From: an uncultured Bacteroidales bacterium
GTDB taxonomy: Bacteria > Bacteroidota > Bacteroidia > Bacteroidales > Muribaculaceae
Length of the DNA: 64,000 bases
Assembly (NCBI GenBank): GCA_949123685.1
Contig: CASBHZ010000002.1
Coordinates: forward strand, 1 to 64,000
Direction of reading: 5' to 3'
The position numbers were made by a program, and so were the translations under genes. Numbering within the stretch: the stretch's first letter is position 1; every line of letters begins with the position of its first letter. This document shows positions 1 to 9,114 of the stretch, piece after piece. The notes below the pieces were generated by a model, which was not told where the DNA came from, searched no databases, and was given only the letters and a program-made list of their open reading frames with translations.

Positions 1-2
1 CA

Positions 3-3000
3 ACGTCCGAGCCTCTGATCGGCGCCACTGTCCTGCCCATCGGCGGCGGCCAGGGTGCAGCAACCGACGTGGACGGCAAGTTCAAACTTAACGTTCCGGC
101 AAACGTGAAGGAAATCCAGGTTTCTTATGTTGGCTACAAGACAGTCAAAGTTCCTTTAACCCCTGACGTTGTTGTAAAGATGCAAACTACCGACCAGACT
201 CTTGACGATGTGATGGTAGTAGCTTTCGGCACCACAACCAAAGAGGCGTTTACCGGTTCTGCTGCAGTCGTTGGCTCAGCTGACCTTCAGAAGCGAACCA
301 CTACCAATGTGGCTGACGCTCTCGTAGGTTCTGTTCCCGGTCTTCAGATGCGCTCTTCATCCGGCTCTCCCGGTTCATCAGGTTCCATCAATATCCGAGG
401 TATCTCATCTCTTTATTCAGACATTGAGCCTCTCGTGATTGTTGACGGCGCACCTTACACTGCAAGTCTCAGCAATATTCCCCAAAGCGATATCGCTTCT
501 GTTTCCGTACTTAAGGACGCGGCTTCCGCTGCCCTCTACGGAGCTCGCGGTGCTGCAGGTGTGATCATCATCACGACCAAACGCGGTCAAAGCCGCGAGG
601 CTCAGGTGACGGTGAACGCCAAGTGGGGTTCAAACTCCAAAGCTGTGCAGGATTATGACGTTATCACTGATCCGGGTGCTTTCTATGAAGCATATTACGC
701 ACAGGTATACAACTATAACTTCTACCAGCAGGGAATGACTCCCGCCGCTGCAAACCAGGCATCCAACAGCATGATGTTGGGACAGCTCATATACAACGTA
801 TATACCCTTCCTAAAGACGCAAACGGCAATGAGGAGCTCCTTATAGGTATGGACGGCAAGCTCAATCCCAATGCGAAGCTTGGCAGAATGATTGATTATA
901 ACGGTCACCAGATGTGGCTCACTCCCGACAACTGGAATGACATAGCTTATCACCACGGATTCCGTCAGGAATATAACCTCAGCGTAAACGGTGGAACTGA
1001 CAGGTCAAGCTTCTATGCAAGTTTGAACTACCTCGGGGATGAAGGTATACTTCAGCCTTCAAGCTATGACCGTGTGAACGGACGTATCCGCGCTGACTAT
1101 CAGGCTAAGAAATGGCTAAAAGTGGGTGCCAACATCAGCTACACTCATTCAAACAGCGTGGGCAACCCCAGCATCGGCACCGGTTTCTCATCCAACAATA
1201 TCCTTTACTTCACGGGCATGATAGCCCCGATATATCCCGTTTACGGTCGCGCTCTTGATGCCAACGGTAATCCATATATCATGACCGATGCATATGGCAA
1301 CACCATTTACGATTATGGTCAGGATGTATATTACGCCGGTACCCGTCCGTTCGGAACACCCGGTAACCCGATAGCTGATCAGGTTCTCAACACTTCCAAA
1401 TCAGATTACAACCAGCTTAACGCTACACTCAATGCCACTGTAGATTTCACTAACTATTTGAAACTTGACGTAGTAAGTAACGTAAACTGGGGCGAGACAC
1501 GCGGCACAAGTTTCGGCAACCCCTTGACTCCCGGAGCTGCGTCAAACAATGGTAGCGTCTCAAAATCAACTACTACAAACATACGCACCAACAACTCTCA
1601 GACCCTTACTTTCTACAAATATTTCGGAGATCATTATCTCAATGTAATGGCAGGTCACGAATACTACCGCACAGACGGCACTTACCTCGCAGCAGCAGCC
1701 CGCGGTATGTTCTCCCCCGACATTCTTGAGATCGATGCGTTCGCCGACAATATGGTAAACTCTTCATCCTACAAGAGCAGCTATAACGTTGAAGGTTGGT
1801 TCGGAAGCGCTCAGTATAATTATCTTGAAAAATACTATGCTTCCGCCATGTATCGTCGTGACGCCTCTTCTCGCTTCCACAAGAACCACCGCTGGGGTAA
1901 CTTCTGGAGCTTCGGTGCCGCCTGGATGGTATCCAAAGAGAATTTCATGGCAAAGACCAAGAACTGGCTTGACTACTTGAAACTCAAAGTGTCTATCGGA
2001 CAACAGGGTAACGACAATCTGTCAACTTCTTACGGCTACACCAACATCTACAGCCTTCAGTCGGCTTCGAAGACTACGATGTCTCCGGTATTTGCAGGTT
2101 TCGGAAATCCGAATATCACCTGGGAAACCACTACAAACTTAAACGTTGGTCTTGAGTTCGGTTTCTTCAACAACCGTCTGACCGGTAATATCGACTTCTA
2201 TAACAAGAACACAAACAACCTTCTCTTCTGGCTGTCTATCCCCGAATCTACCGGTGCACGCGGATATTACGACAATATCGGTACGCTCCGCAACACAGGT
2301 GTTGAGCTCGTATTGAGCGGCACGCCCATACGCACTGAAGATTTCGAATGGAACATAACAGCAAACCTCTCGCACAATGTCACCAAACTCGTGAAACTTC
2401 CCGAAAGCAAAATCGGAACCAACGGTGGATGGTATGACGGAGGCTACTGGTTTGAGGTAGGCGGTCCGATGTATAACTACATGGATCTCGCTTATGCAGG
2501 AGTAAACGACAAGGGACAGGCTCTCTACTATTACGATCCCAACCTTGTAAACAACGGAACAATGGACACATCCAGACCGGGTACCGTCAAATCAATGGAT
2601 TATGTGACTACAGAAGCCGGTAACGCATCGCGTTACGCTATAGGAAGTATCCTGCCGAAAGTTTATGGTGGTTTCAATACAACCCTTCGCATCAAATGGT
2701 TCGACATCTCTGCATCGTTCGATTATCAGATCGGCGGTAAGGTATATGATTCACGCTACGCGGCACTCATGACCCCCAACAGCAGCATAGCCACCGGCTC
2801 CGGACAGACATACCACAAAGACTGGATCAAGTCTTGGAGTCCTAACAATACGCAGTCTGACCTTCCCCGCTGGCAGATCGGTGACACCAACACAGGAATG
2901 TCAAGCGACCGATTCCTGACAAACGCAGGTTACCTTAATTTCCAGTCGTTCGTAGTTGGTTTCACAGTGCCCAAAGTATGGGAACACATCTCTAAGATCC

Positions 3001-3143
3001 GCGTATATTGCATGGGCGAGAACCTCTGCTTCTGGTCTGCACGCAAAGGTCTTGATCCCCGTTATTCATACGGAGGAAACGCAGCGGTAGGCGCATATTC
3101 TCCAATGCGCACAATCTCAGGCGGCGTTGAAGTGGTATTCTAA
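3..3143 (+). CDS. SusC/RagA-family TonB-dependent outer-membrane transporter, 5' end cut off by window
   Basis: This gene is open from base 3, so the true start lies upstream. The first visible residues (EPLIGATV, then TDVDGKF) are the end of the carboxypeptidase-regulatory-like domain typical of SusC N-termini. A TonB-box-like DDVMVVAFG follows, then the plug domain (NIRGISS, VIVDGAPY, KDAASAALYGARGAAGVI) and a long aromatic-rich beta-barrel ending in GGVEVVF with a terminal Phe. In this family the barrel imports a large ligand captured by a SusD lipoprotein, powered by TonB-ExbBD. The susD gene follows after 28 bp, so the two are surely cotranscribed. The ligand cannot be read from the sequence, and no glycan-degrading enzyme lies beside this pair within the window. 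Confidence 0.96.
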   Translation, partial: TSEPLIGATVLPIGGGQGAATDVDGKFKLNVPANVKEIQVSYVGYKTVKVPLTPDVVVKMQTTDQTLDDVMVVAFGTTTKEAFTGSAAVVGSADLQKRTTTNVADALVGSVPGLQMRSSSGSPGSSGSINIRGISSLYSDIEPLVIVDGAPYTASLSNIPQSDIASVSVLKDAASAALYGARGAAGVIIITTKRGQSREAQVTVNAKWGSNSKAVQDYDVITDPGAFYEAYYAQVYNYNFYQQGMTPAAANQASNSMMLGQLIYNVYTLPKDANGNEELLIGMDGKLNPNAKLGRMIDYNGHQMWLTPDNWNDIAYHHGFRQEYNLSVNGGTDRSSFYASLNYLGDEGILQPSSYDRVNGRIRADYQAKKWLKVGANISYTHSNSVGNPSIGTGFSSNNILYFTGMIAPIYPVYGRALDANGNPYIMTDAYGNTIYDYGQDVYYAGTRPFGTPGNPIADQVLNTSKSDYNQLNATLNATVDFTNYLKLDVVSNVNWGETRGTSFGNPLTPGAASNNGSVSKSTTTNIRTNNSQTLTFYKYFGDHYLNVMAGHEYYRTDGTYLAAAARGMFSPDILEIDAFADNMVNSSSYKSSYNVEGWFGSAQYNYLEKYYASAMYRRDASSRFHKNHRWGNFWSFGAAWMVSKENFMAKTKNWLDYLKLKVSIGQQGNDNLSTSYGYTNIYSLQSASKTTMSPVFAGFGNPNITWETTTNLNVGLEFGFFNNRLTGNIDFYNKNTNNLLFWLSIPESTGARGYYDNIGTLRNTGVELVLSGTPIRTEDFEWNITANLSHNVTKLVKLPESKIGTNGGWYDGGYWFEVGGPMYNYMDLAYAGVNDKGQALYYYDPNLVNNGTMDTSRPGTVKSMDYVTTEAGNASRYAIGSILPKVYGGFNTTLRIKWFDISASFDYQIGGKVYDSRYAALMTPNSSIATGSGQTYHKDWIKSWSPNNTQSDLPRWQIGDTNTGMSSDRFLTNAGYLNFQSFVVGFTVPKVWEHISKIRVYCMGENLCFWSARKGLDPRYSYGGNAAVGAYSPMRTISGGVEVVF

Positions 3144-3171
3144 CATAAAATTCACCTGTTAAAAATTCATT

Positions 3172-4860
3172 ATGAAAAAGATATTAATATTAACAGCCGG
3201 CGCCATGATGCTCCTGCCCTCCTGTATCCAGGAGTTCGAGCCTCAGTCTTCCACTGTGACTGAGGATCAGGCATCAAAAGCACCGGGAGCCTACGAAAAT
3301 TTCGTAAACGGACTCTCTTCGAGCGTTGCAGGTCAATTTGTATTTAACGGTTCAGGTTATCAGCAACCTAACGACTTCGGTTATCCGGCGCTTATGCTGA
3401 GACGCGACGCTACCGGTAACGACATGGTCATAACCGGTACATCCGGATGGTTTTCACCTTGGTATGAATCATCTGTATCATTGGCACCGATATATCTGAA
3501 CGCGCAGTATCCTTGGACATATTATTACTCGCAAATCAAGAACTGTAACACGGTCCTCTCTCTTGCAGGTGAGAATCCTTCCGAAATTCATAAGGCGGGA
3601 GCGGGAATGGCTCTTGCATGGCGTGCTTTTTATTATCTTGATCTTGCACAGATGTTCGCACCTACATCATATGCAAATGACAAGACCACTCCTACTGTGC
3701 CTATCATCACTGAAAAGATGAGTATCGCAGATGCTTCCAACAATCCGAGGGCAACATATGAGTTTATGTTGAATTTCATATTATCGGATCTTGACAAGGC
3801 GGAGTCATATCTCGCCGGTTATACAAGACCCAATAAGGAAACCCCGGATATCAGCGTCGTGAACGGACTGCGTGCCCGCGTTTATCTTCTGATGGAAGAC
3901 TGGGCAAATGCTGAGAAGTATGCAAAAGAGGCTCAGAAAGGCTATACGGTAATGACCGGTGACCAGTATAACGACAAGAACAACGGTTTCAACGATGCCA
4001 CTACCAACAATGCCTGGATGCTCTGCTGCTCTTTCAAAAAGGAAGACGCCTGCATGGTATTACAGACAGGAAACCACTCCTGGGGATCATGGATGATCAA
4101 TGAGGTTCCCAACGGTTCCAATACAGGTTATGGCTACTACAACAAATTCGGAAACACCCAATATATAGACTATCACTTGTATCAGTCTATTCCTGCTACG
4201 GATGCCCGTAAGAAATGTTATGTAGACTTCGAAATCGACAAGTTGACAACTCCGAGTGCCGTGATAAATGCACTGGCTGACTATTCTGATGTTCCCGAAT
4301 ATGTTTACAACACAGGAAACACCATGCGTTCAAACACAGAGGGTGCAAACATGTGGGGCGGTATGCCGCTTAAATTCCGTGCAAAAGGTGGTAACCATAC
4401 TACCAACCTTGACGCCTGGTGCGTAGACGTTCCAATGATGAGGGTTGAGGAAATGGTGCTTATCGAAGCTGAGGCTGCAGGACGTCAGGATGAGGCAAGA
4501 GGCAAAACACTTCTTGAGAACTTTGCCAAGACCCGTGACCCCAACTATGAATATGGCAAGCACAACGAAGCATACAACAACTCGTCTACCCCTTCGTTCG
4601 TGAACGAAATATGGTGGCAACGCCGTGTAGAATTCTGGGGAGAAGGTCTTGCAATGTTCGATGTGAAACGACTAAACAAGGGTATAATCCGCAGCTATGC
4701 CGGAACTAACCATGTTGACGGATATTGCTGGAACACTAACGAACCTCCGCAATGGATGACATTCTGCATCGTGCAGACAGAAACCAACAATAACCCCGCA
4801 TGTACTAACAATCCAACGCCTATAGCGCCAAAGGGCAATTCTCCCGAACATGCGTGGTAA
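3172..4860 (+). CDS. SusD/RagB-family outer-membrane lipoprotein
   Basis: This 562-residue protein has a lipoprotein signal peptide with lipobox LLPSC (Cys18), placing it on the outer membrane. It has the SusD architecture: an N-terminal helical TPR-like region (TYYYSQIKNCNTVLS, MALAWRAFYYLDLAQMF) and a C-terminal part containing RVEEMVLIEAEAA and WWQRRVEFWGEGLAMFDVKRLNKG, a signature block of the family. SusD proteins sit as a lid on the SusC barrel and bind the incoming ligand. It lies 28 bp downstream of its susC and 34 bp upstream of an accessory lipoprotein gene. Length fits the family (about 500-650). Confidence 0.96.
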   Translation: MKKILILTAGAMMLLPSCIQEFEPQSSTVTEDQASKAPGAYENFVNGLSSSVAGQFVFNGSGYQQPNDFGYPALMLRRDATGNDMVITGTSGWFSPWYESSVSLAPIYLNAQYPWTYYYSQIKNCNTVLSLAGENPSEIHKAGAGMALAWRAFYYLDLAQMFAPTSYANDKTTPTVPIITEKMSIADASNNPRATYEFMLNFILSDLDKAESYLAGYTRPNKETPDISVVNGLRARVYLLMEDWANAEKYAKEAQKGYTVMTGDQYNDKNNGFNDATTNNAWMLCCSFKKEDACMVLQTGNHSWGSWMINEVPNGSNTGYGYYNKFGNTQYIDYHLYQSIPATDARKKCYVDFEIDKLTTPSAVINALADYSDVPEYVYNTGNTMRSNTEGANMWGGMPLKFRAKGGNHTTNLDAWCVDVPMMRVEEMVLIEAEAAGRQDEARGKTLLENFAKTRDPNYEYGKHNEAYNNSSTPSFVNEIWWQRRVEFWGEGLAMFDVKRLNKGIIRSYAGTNHVDGYCWNTNEPPQWMTFCIVQTETNNNPACTNNPTPIAPKGNSPEHAW

Positions 4861-4894
4861 ACATGGATTATATATAATTTTTAAAATTTGAAAA

Positions 4895-5776
4895 ATGAAA
4901 AGTTTAAAATATATATTACTCGGACTGCCGCTTGCTTTCCTGGGAAGCTGCTCGCCTGAAATGGGGTCAGAGCCGGGAACAGACAGTTCACCGGTGGTAA
5001 CGATGTATTCCTATGCACCGGAGGCAAATTCCGGCATGAATCCCGACAATGATCTCATCGTCAGATTCGCTACTAACAGTGCCGTTACAGAACTCTACTA
5101 CCTTGTGGAAGCGGAGGAGGAAGTAAACACCTTCATCAATAAAAACGGCACAGATGCATACATGCAGAAAGTGGTTGAGGAAGGTGTTAAACTTGATGCT
5201 GTCGGAGCACAGAATATTGATGCAACCATCATTGACCAGCATGGAACAATTATCGTGACAGGTGTTGCCGGTAACGGAACAACCCGTTCTATGGCAACAG
5301 TTACTTTCACCGGTCTCGATTGGAATAAAATCTGCAGCGGTCAATTCACTGCCAACAATTTTATTCCCGGTGCCAGAATATGCGATCTTGAGGTCTGCAC
5401 TACAGATAATAACCTATACCGCATAAAAAATGCCTTCAAAGACGGTTATTCACTCAAGTTCTCAAAGATGGGTCTAAAAGGAACAGACAACACAGGCATG
5501 GCATTCTATCCCGTAAGGATTCCTGAAGCCCAGACCGGCTATGAACTTAACTTCAATGACGGAAGCACGTCTCCACTTTGGGTCAAAGACGTTGCATATT
5601 GGCAGGGAAATGCAGATCTTGCTACAAACTCGAATTATTGGAGCTTGATCTGGGAGGACAACTTCTGTGAATTCAACCTTGCCTGGATGACCGACAAGGG
5701 CTGTGTAGCCTATGGATCCGCAGCCGATGGCGAAGGAAATACATCATATTTCGTACCGGACGGAGTGGACTTATAA
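4895..5776 (+). CDS. SusCD-associated surface lipoprotein of unknown function
   Basis: This 293-residue protein has a clear lipoprotein signal (lipobox FLGSC, Cys19). I do not recognise a named family. The N-terminal part (VTMYSYAPEANSGM, then LIVRFATNSAVTELYYLVEA) looks like a beta-sandwich similar to the Ig-like or fibronectin-like domains of accessory lipoproteins that follow susD in many Bacteroidetes loci. The C-terminal half is Trp-rich (NSNYWSLIWEDNFCEFNLAWM) and may bind ligand. It is the last gene of the susC-susD transcript, 34 bp after susD and ahead of a strong terminator. A surface-exposed accessory binding protein is the best guess. Confidence 0.8.
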   Translation: MKSLKYILLGLPLAFLGSCSPEMGSEPGTDSSPVVTMYSYAPEANSGMNPDNDLIVRFATNSAVTELYYLVEAEEEVNTFINKNGTDAYMQKVVEEGVKLDAVGAQNIDATIIDQHGTIIVTGVAGNGTTRSMATVTFTGLDWNKICSGQFTANNFIPGARICDLEVCTTDNNLYRIKNAFKDGYSLKFSKMGLKGTDNTGMAFYPVRIPEAQTGYELNFNDGSTSPLWVKDVAYWQGNADLATNSNYWSLIWEDNFCEFNLAWMTDKGCVAYGSAADGEGNTSYFVPDGVDL

Positions 5777-5818
5777 GAATCTTAAGACTTCAGAAGGCCC
5801 TTGCCTTCGCAATAAAAG

Positions 5819-5852
5819 GGAAAGAGCCACAAAAAAGGCTCTTTCCTTTTTT
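5819..5852 (+). terminator. Rho-independent terminator after the first SusCD operon
   Basis: A perfect 10-bp stem (GGAAAGAGCC pairing with GGCTCTTTCC) with an A-rich 8-nt loop is followed by six T. It lies about 43 bp after the stop codon of the accessory lipoprotein gene and about 30 bp before the C10 protease start, so the protease should have its own promoter. Confidence 0.85.
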
Positions 5853-5883
5853 ATATAATCAATTAAGAAAATATTAAAACTAT

Positions 5884-8412
5884 ATGAAGAGAATTACATC
5901 ACTTGCAATCATGTCGGCAGCGACACTCGGAATGTTTGCCGCCCCACTCACTCCGGAGCAGGCTTTAAAACGTGTGCAGGGCAGCAGCGCTTTAAAGATG
6001 CCTTTGAAATCGGCTGCGTCAATGAAGCTTTGCTTCTCAATGCAAACACAGAAAGGGGAACCGGCTGTATACATATTCGACCGTCTGGCTTCGTCGGGGT
6101 ATTTGATCGTCAGCGCGGACGATACAGCCACTCCCCTGCTCGGATATGCAGACTCCGGCAGTTTCGACACCGACAACATGCCTCCACAGCTCGAATGGTG
6201 GCTATCAGAATATGCCTCACAAATCGATTATGCATCAGCAAACGGAATTAAAACCACTCGTGCCGCCATTGCCAATAAAAAGGAGATTGCTCCGCTCGTA
6301 GAAACCAAATGGAATCAAGGAACTCCATATAATAATCTGTGTCCTTCCGTAAACAATGTAAAATGTCCTTCAGGATGCGTGGCAACGGCAATGGCTCAGG
6401 TAATGAAGTTTTGGAATTATCCTGAAGTGGGCACAGGAAGGGTCACTGCAACATTACCATCGGGAGGTACGGGAGAAGGGGTCATAAACCTCGCTCAAAA
6501 ACCTTTCGACTGGAACAACATGATCGATTCATATTCGGGATATAACTACACCAACGAACAGGAAAACGCCGTGGCAACCCTAATGCAGGCAGCAGGATAT
6601 GCTGCAAAGATGAACTATGCACCGGGCGGCTCGGGAGCATTGAGCATAAACGCGGCAATATCACTGTCAAAAAATTTCAAATACAACCCGAACATACAAT
6701 ACCTGCAACGCCTCTATTTCAATGCAGCTGAATGGAACGAAATCGTTTACAACGAGCTTGCTGCCGGACGCCCCATTCTTTATGGAGGTCAATCAACATC
6801 CGTAGGTCATGAATTTGTCTGTGACGGATATGACGGTAACGGATATTTCCATTTCAATTGGGGATGGGGAGGTATGTCAGACGGATATTTCATCCTTGAC
6901 GCCCTCAACCCTAACTCTGTAGGAACCGGTGGAGGCGCCGGCGGAGGATATAACTCAAGACAGGACATAATAATAGGGATTCAACCCTCTTCCGTAGAAA
7001 CAGACGTTTACCTAACCCAGTTCGGCAACCTTTCAGCATCGGCAAACGGATCGAACATTAGCCTTGCCTTGAATTATAACGGCAATGTCGGCAATTGGGT
7101 AAATGCAGGAATCTCAGCAGTAAAAGTAAGAATGGGGGCAGAAATCGTATCTGTTGACAATTCTGAAATCAAACCTCAATATGTGAGACTCTTCTCGAAT
7201 GACATTGACATTCCGGCACTGACTTTGAACGGATACAATATCTCATATCAAGGTATAAAAGGGAATGCAACAGTCACCATCCCTTCAATTTTACCTAACG
7301 GAAAATATAAAGTAACCGTCTGCACTCAAGATGCAAACAAGACAGACGCACCTTGGACCCCGGTTTGCACAACCAACGGAGCGTACAATTTCGTATACGT
7401 AACGAAAAACGGAAACAGCTGTTCAGTTGAAAATTTCACTGAAACCGAGTTGTCTATAGTTTCCGCCACACCCACGACGCAGGTGTTCTATAAAAATGCA
7501 TGCCGTATAAAATTGTCAATCGAAAACAACTCAAATATTGATCTTTCCGGTGGTTTCTACCCGGTATTATTAGATGGTGATAAGGAAGCGATGCTTGGAG
7601 AAGGCATCACACTCAGCCTGAAACCCGGTGAAAAGATCGATCAGGAATTTACCACTGTCTTCGAATTGCTTCAGGGAGCAATTGCACCAACATCTCAGAA
7701 ACAATACACCCTGAAGTTCCTTAAATCTGCCAGCAATATTGAGTATTATAACTGGAGCGCACCCCTGACCATGAATGTGAATCCCTCTACATCAAGTTTC
7801 ACAATCTCGGATTATTGCGTTGAAAATGCGCCCACACGTCAGGAAACTATCGGTAGCCAACTTGAAACAGTGTTTGTCACCTCAAGTTCCGCAAATATTC
7901 CATTCTCAGCAACCCTTAAAAACACCGGTGAATTTTTTGGATCACAAGTCTACACACTGATTTTCAACGGAGACCTTACCGGCTATTCACTAACAGCCGG
8001 AGAAATGGGACCGACACCGATCCTCAATCGCGGTGAATCGGCACAGATAAAAGGTTCTATAGATTTCCCGGATGCAGAACCCGGACTCAATTATGCAGCC
8101 GTTATTTTCTATGTCGGTAAAAACGGGATGGAACAGGCGAAGACAGCACCGATAATATATTTCACGGTGGACCCGTCTTCATCCGTAAATAAAATCGAAG
8201 CAGACTCCACTTCTGAAATTGTTTATGACCGTACAAACAGGTGTGTTACAGCACAAGACGCTGAAAGCATCGAAGTTTATGATCTCAACGGCATAAAATT
8301 AGCAGCCACCGACGGCTCTGAACTGCGTCTTGACGAAGGTCTGACAGGTATCGCCATAGCGATAGTCCGCACAACTTCCGGAGAGACCAAAACACTTAAG
8401 ATCATACTTTGA
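5884..8412 (+). CDS. C10 family (streptopain-like) cysteine protease with C-terminal secretion-type domain
   Basis: This 842-residue secreted protease has a signal peptide (about 1-19), an inhibitory propeptide (about 20-135) and a C10 catalytic domain (about 136-365). Visible active-site features are the oxyanion-type Gln in WNQGTPYN (about 145), the catalytic Cys in CPSGCVATAMAQVM (about Cys165), the catalytic His in GHEFVCDGY (about His309) and the FNWGWGG block. These are the hallmarks of streptopain, interpain and Bacteroides Bfp proteases. Several beta-sandwich repeats follow. The last 75 residues (VYDLNGIKL... TKTLKIIL) resemble a type A sorting domain of the type IX secretion system. 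Its role is probably degradation of host or dietary protein outside the cell. A 14-bp tandem duplication, AAGATCATACTTTG twice, straddles the stop codon. Confidence 0.92.
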   Translation: MKRITSLAIMSAATLGMFAAPLTPEQALKRVQGSSALKMPLKSAASMKLCFSMQTQKGEPAVYIFDRLASSGYLIVSADDTATPLLGYADSGSFDTDNMPPQLEWWLSEYASQIDYASANGIKTTRAAIANKKEIAPLVETKWNQGTPYNNLCPSVNNVKCPSGCVATAMAQVMKFWNYPEVGTGRVTATLPSGGTGEGVINLAQKPFDWNNMIDSYSGYNYTNEQENAVATLMQAAGYAAKMNYAPGGSGALSINAAISLSKNFKYNPNIQYLQRLYFNAAEWNEIVYNELAAGRPILYGGQSTSVGHEFVCDGYDGNGYFHFNWGWGGMSDGYFILDALNPNSVGTGGGAGGGYNSRQDIIIGIQPSSVETDVYLTQFGNLSASANGSNISLALNYNGNVGNWVNAGISAVKVRMGAEIVSVDNSEIKPQYVRLFSNDIDIPALTLNGYNISYQGIKGNATVTIPSILPNGKYKVTVCTQDANKTDAPWTPVCTTNGAYNFVYVTKNGNSCSVENFTETELSIVSATPTTQVFYKNACRIKLSIENNSNIDLSGGFYPVLLDGDKEAMLGEGITLSLKPGEKIDQEFTTVFELLQGAIAPTSQKQYTLKFLKSASNIEYYNWSAPLTMNVNPSTSSFTISDYCVENAPTRQETIGSQLETVFVTSSSANIPFSATLKNTGEFFGSQVYTLIFNGDLTGYSLTAGEMGPTPILNRGESAQIKGSIDFPDAEPGLNYAAVIFYVGKNGMEQAKTAPIIYFTVDPSSSVNKIEADSTSEIVYDRTNRCVTAQDAESIEVYDLNGIKLAATDGSELRLDEGLTGIAIAIVRTTSGETKTLKIIL

Positions 8413-8448
8413 AGATCATACTTTGACCAACAAACATAAGATAAGAAA

Positions 8449-8483
8449 CGCCCCGCATTCATTTTAGATGCGGGGCGTTTTTC
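8449..8483. terminator. Bidirectional rho-independent terminator
   Basis: A perfect GC-rich stem (CGCCCCGCAT pairing with ATGCGGGGCG) encloses a 9-nt loop and is followed by a T run on the plus strand, with an A-rich flank on the other side. It lies between the convergent C10 protease and SPOR lipoprotein genes and can serve both. Confidence 0.85.
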
Positions 8484-8501
8484 GATAAAGCCATATGCCG
8501 T

Positions 8502-8987
8502 CTAATTCCGGATCACCACCGGATGCCCGTCAAGACCTATATATGCATAAGATTTATTCTCCTTTCTGAAACGTTTGATAAAACCACGCGTTTCTTCAAG
8601 GGTGTCAAAACTACCGGCTATGACATAGCATTTGTCGCCGGAAGCGCGAGCCACACTGGCATCATAGCCTTTATCCGCCAACGCGGAAGCACCTGATCGT
8701 GCATTCGTGTTCATCTTGAACATAGCAACAGCCACATTCAATGATTTCAGAGGCTCTGCACCATCCTCCACACTAAGCCTTTCATTCAAGAAATAAAGCG
8801 AATCGCCCGCTATCACCTGTATGCGCGGTCCCTCTTCGGAAATCAGTCCGTCAGCAGCAAGCGATTCATTAGTTTTCTCCCGTTTGCTGACAGCGGCATC
8901 ATACGCCGCCCTATAATTCTTTTCTGTAGGCTTACATGAAGTCAAGGCTATCGCCACTATCCCCACAGCAATCAATATTCTCTTCAT
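8502..8987 (-). CDS. SPOR-domain lipoprotein
   Basis: This 161-residue protein has a lipoprotein signal with lipobox ALTSC (Cys18), then a short charged helical region (NYRAAYDAAVSKREKTNESL) and a C-terminal SPOR-like domain (about 85-161: NVAVAMFKMNTNARSGASALADKG, then KCYVIAGSFDTLEETRGFIKRF). SPOR domains bind peptidoglycan lacking stem peptides, often at the division septum. The helical segment resembles those preceding SPOR domains in other Bacteroidales lipoproteins. A cell-envelope or division-site role is likely; the exact partner is unknown. Confidence 0.85.
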   Translation of the reverse strand: MKRILIAVGIVAIALTSCKPTEKNYRAAYDAAVSKREKTNESLAADGLISEEGPRIQVIAGDSLYFLNERLSVEDGAEPLKSLNVAVAMFKMNTNARSGASALADKGYDASVARASGDKCYVIAGSFDTLEETRGFIKRFRKENKSYAYIGLDGHPVVIRN

Positions 8988-9000
8988 ACTCTAAATTTAA

Positions 9001-9113
9001 CCCATCAAACCAAACCCACCCCAAATCCCCATCAAACCCTACCCCACCCCATACATCCCCATTACGCCCCATTACACCTCACCCCATAAACCCCCATAAA
9101 CCCCCATAAATCC
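9001..9113 (-). repeat. G-quadruplex-prone G-tract array between the GH13 and SPOR lipoprotein genes
   Basis: On the minus strand this gap is about a dozen runs of three to five G separated by short A/T-rich spacers, including repeated GGGGGTTTAT units next to the GH13 stop codon. Spacers are mostly 1-7 nt, which satisfies the usual G-quadruplex pattern several times over. The array starts within a few bases of the GH13 stop and runs into the leader of the SPOR lipoprotein gene. A similar array lies at 35125-35183. Confidence 0.7.
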
Positions 9114-9114
9114 C

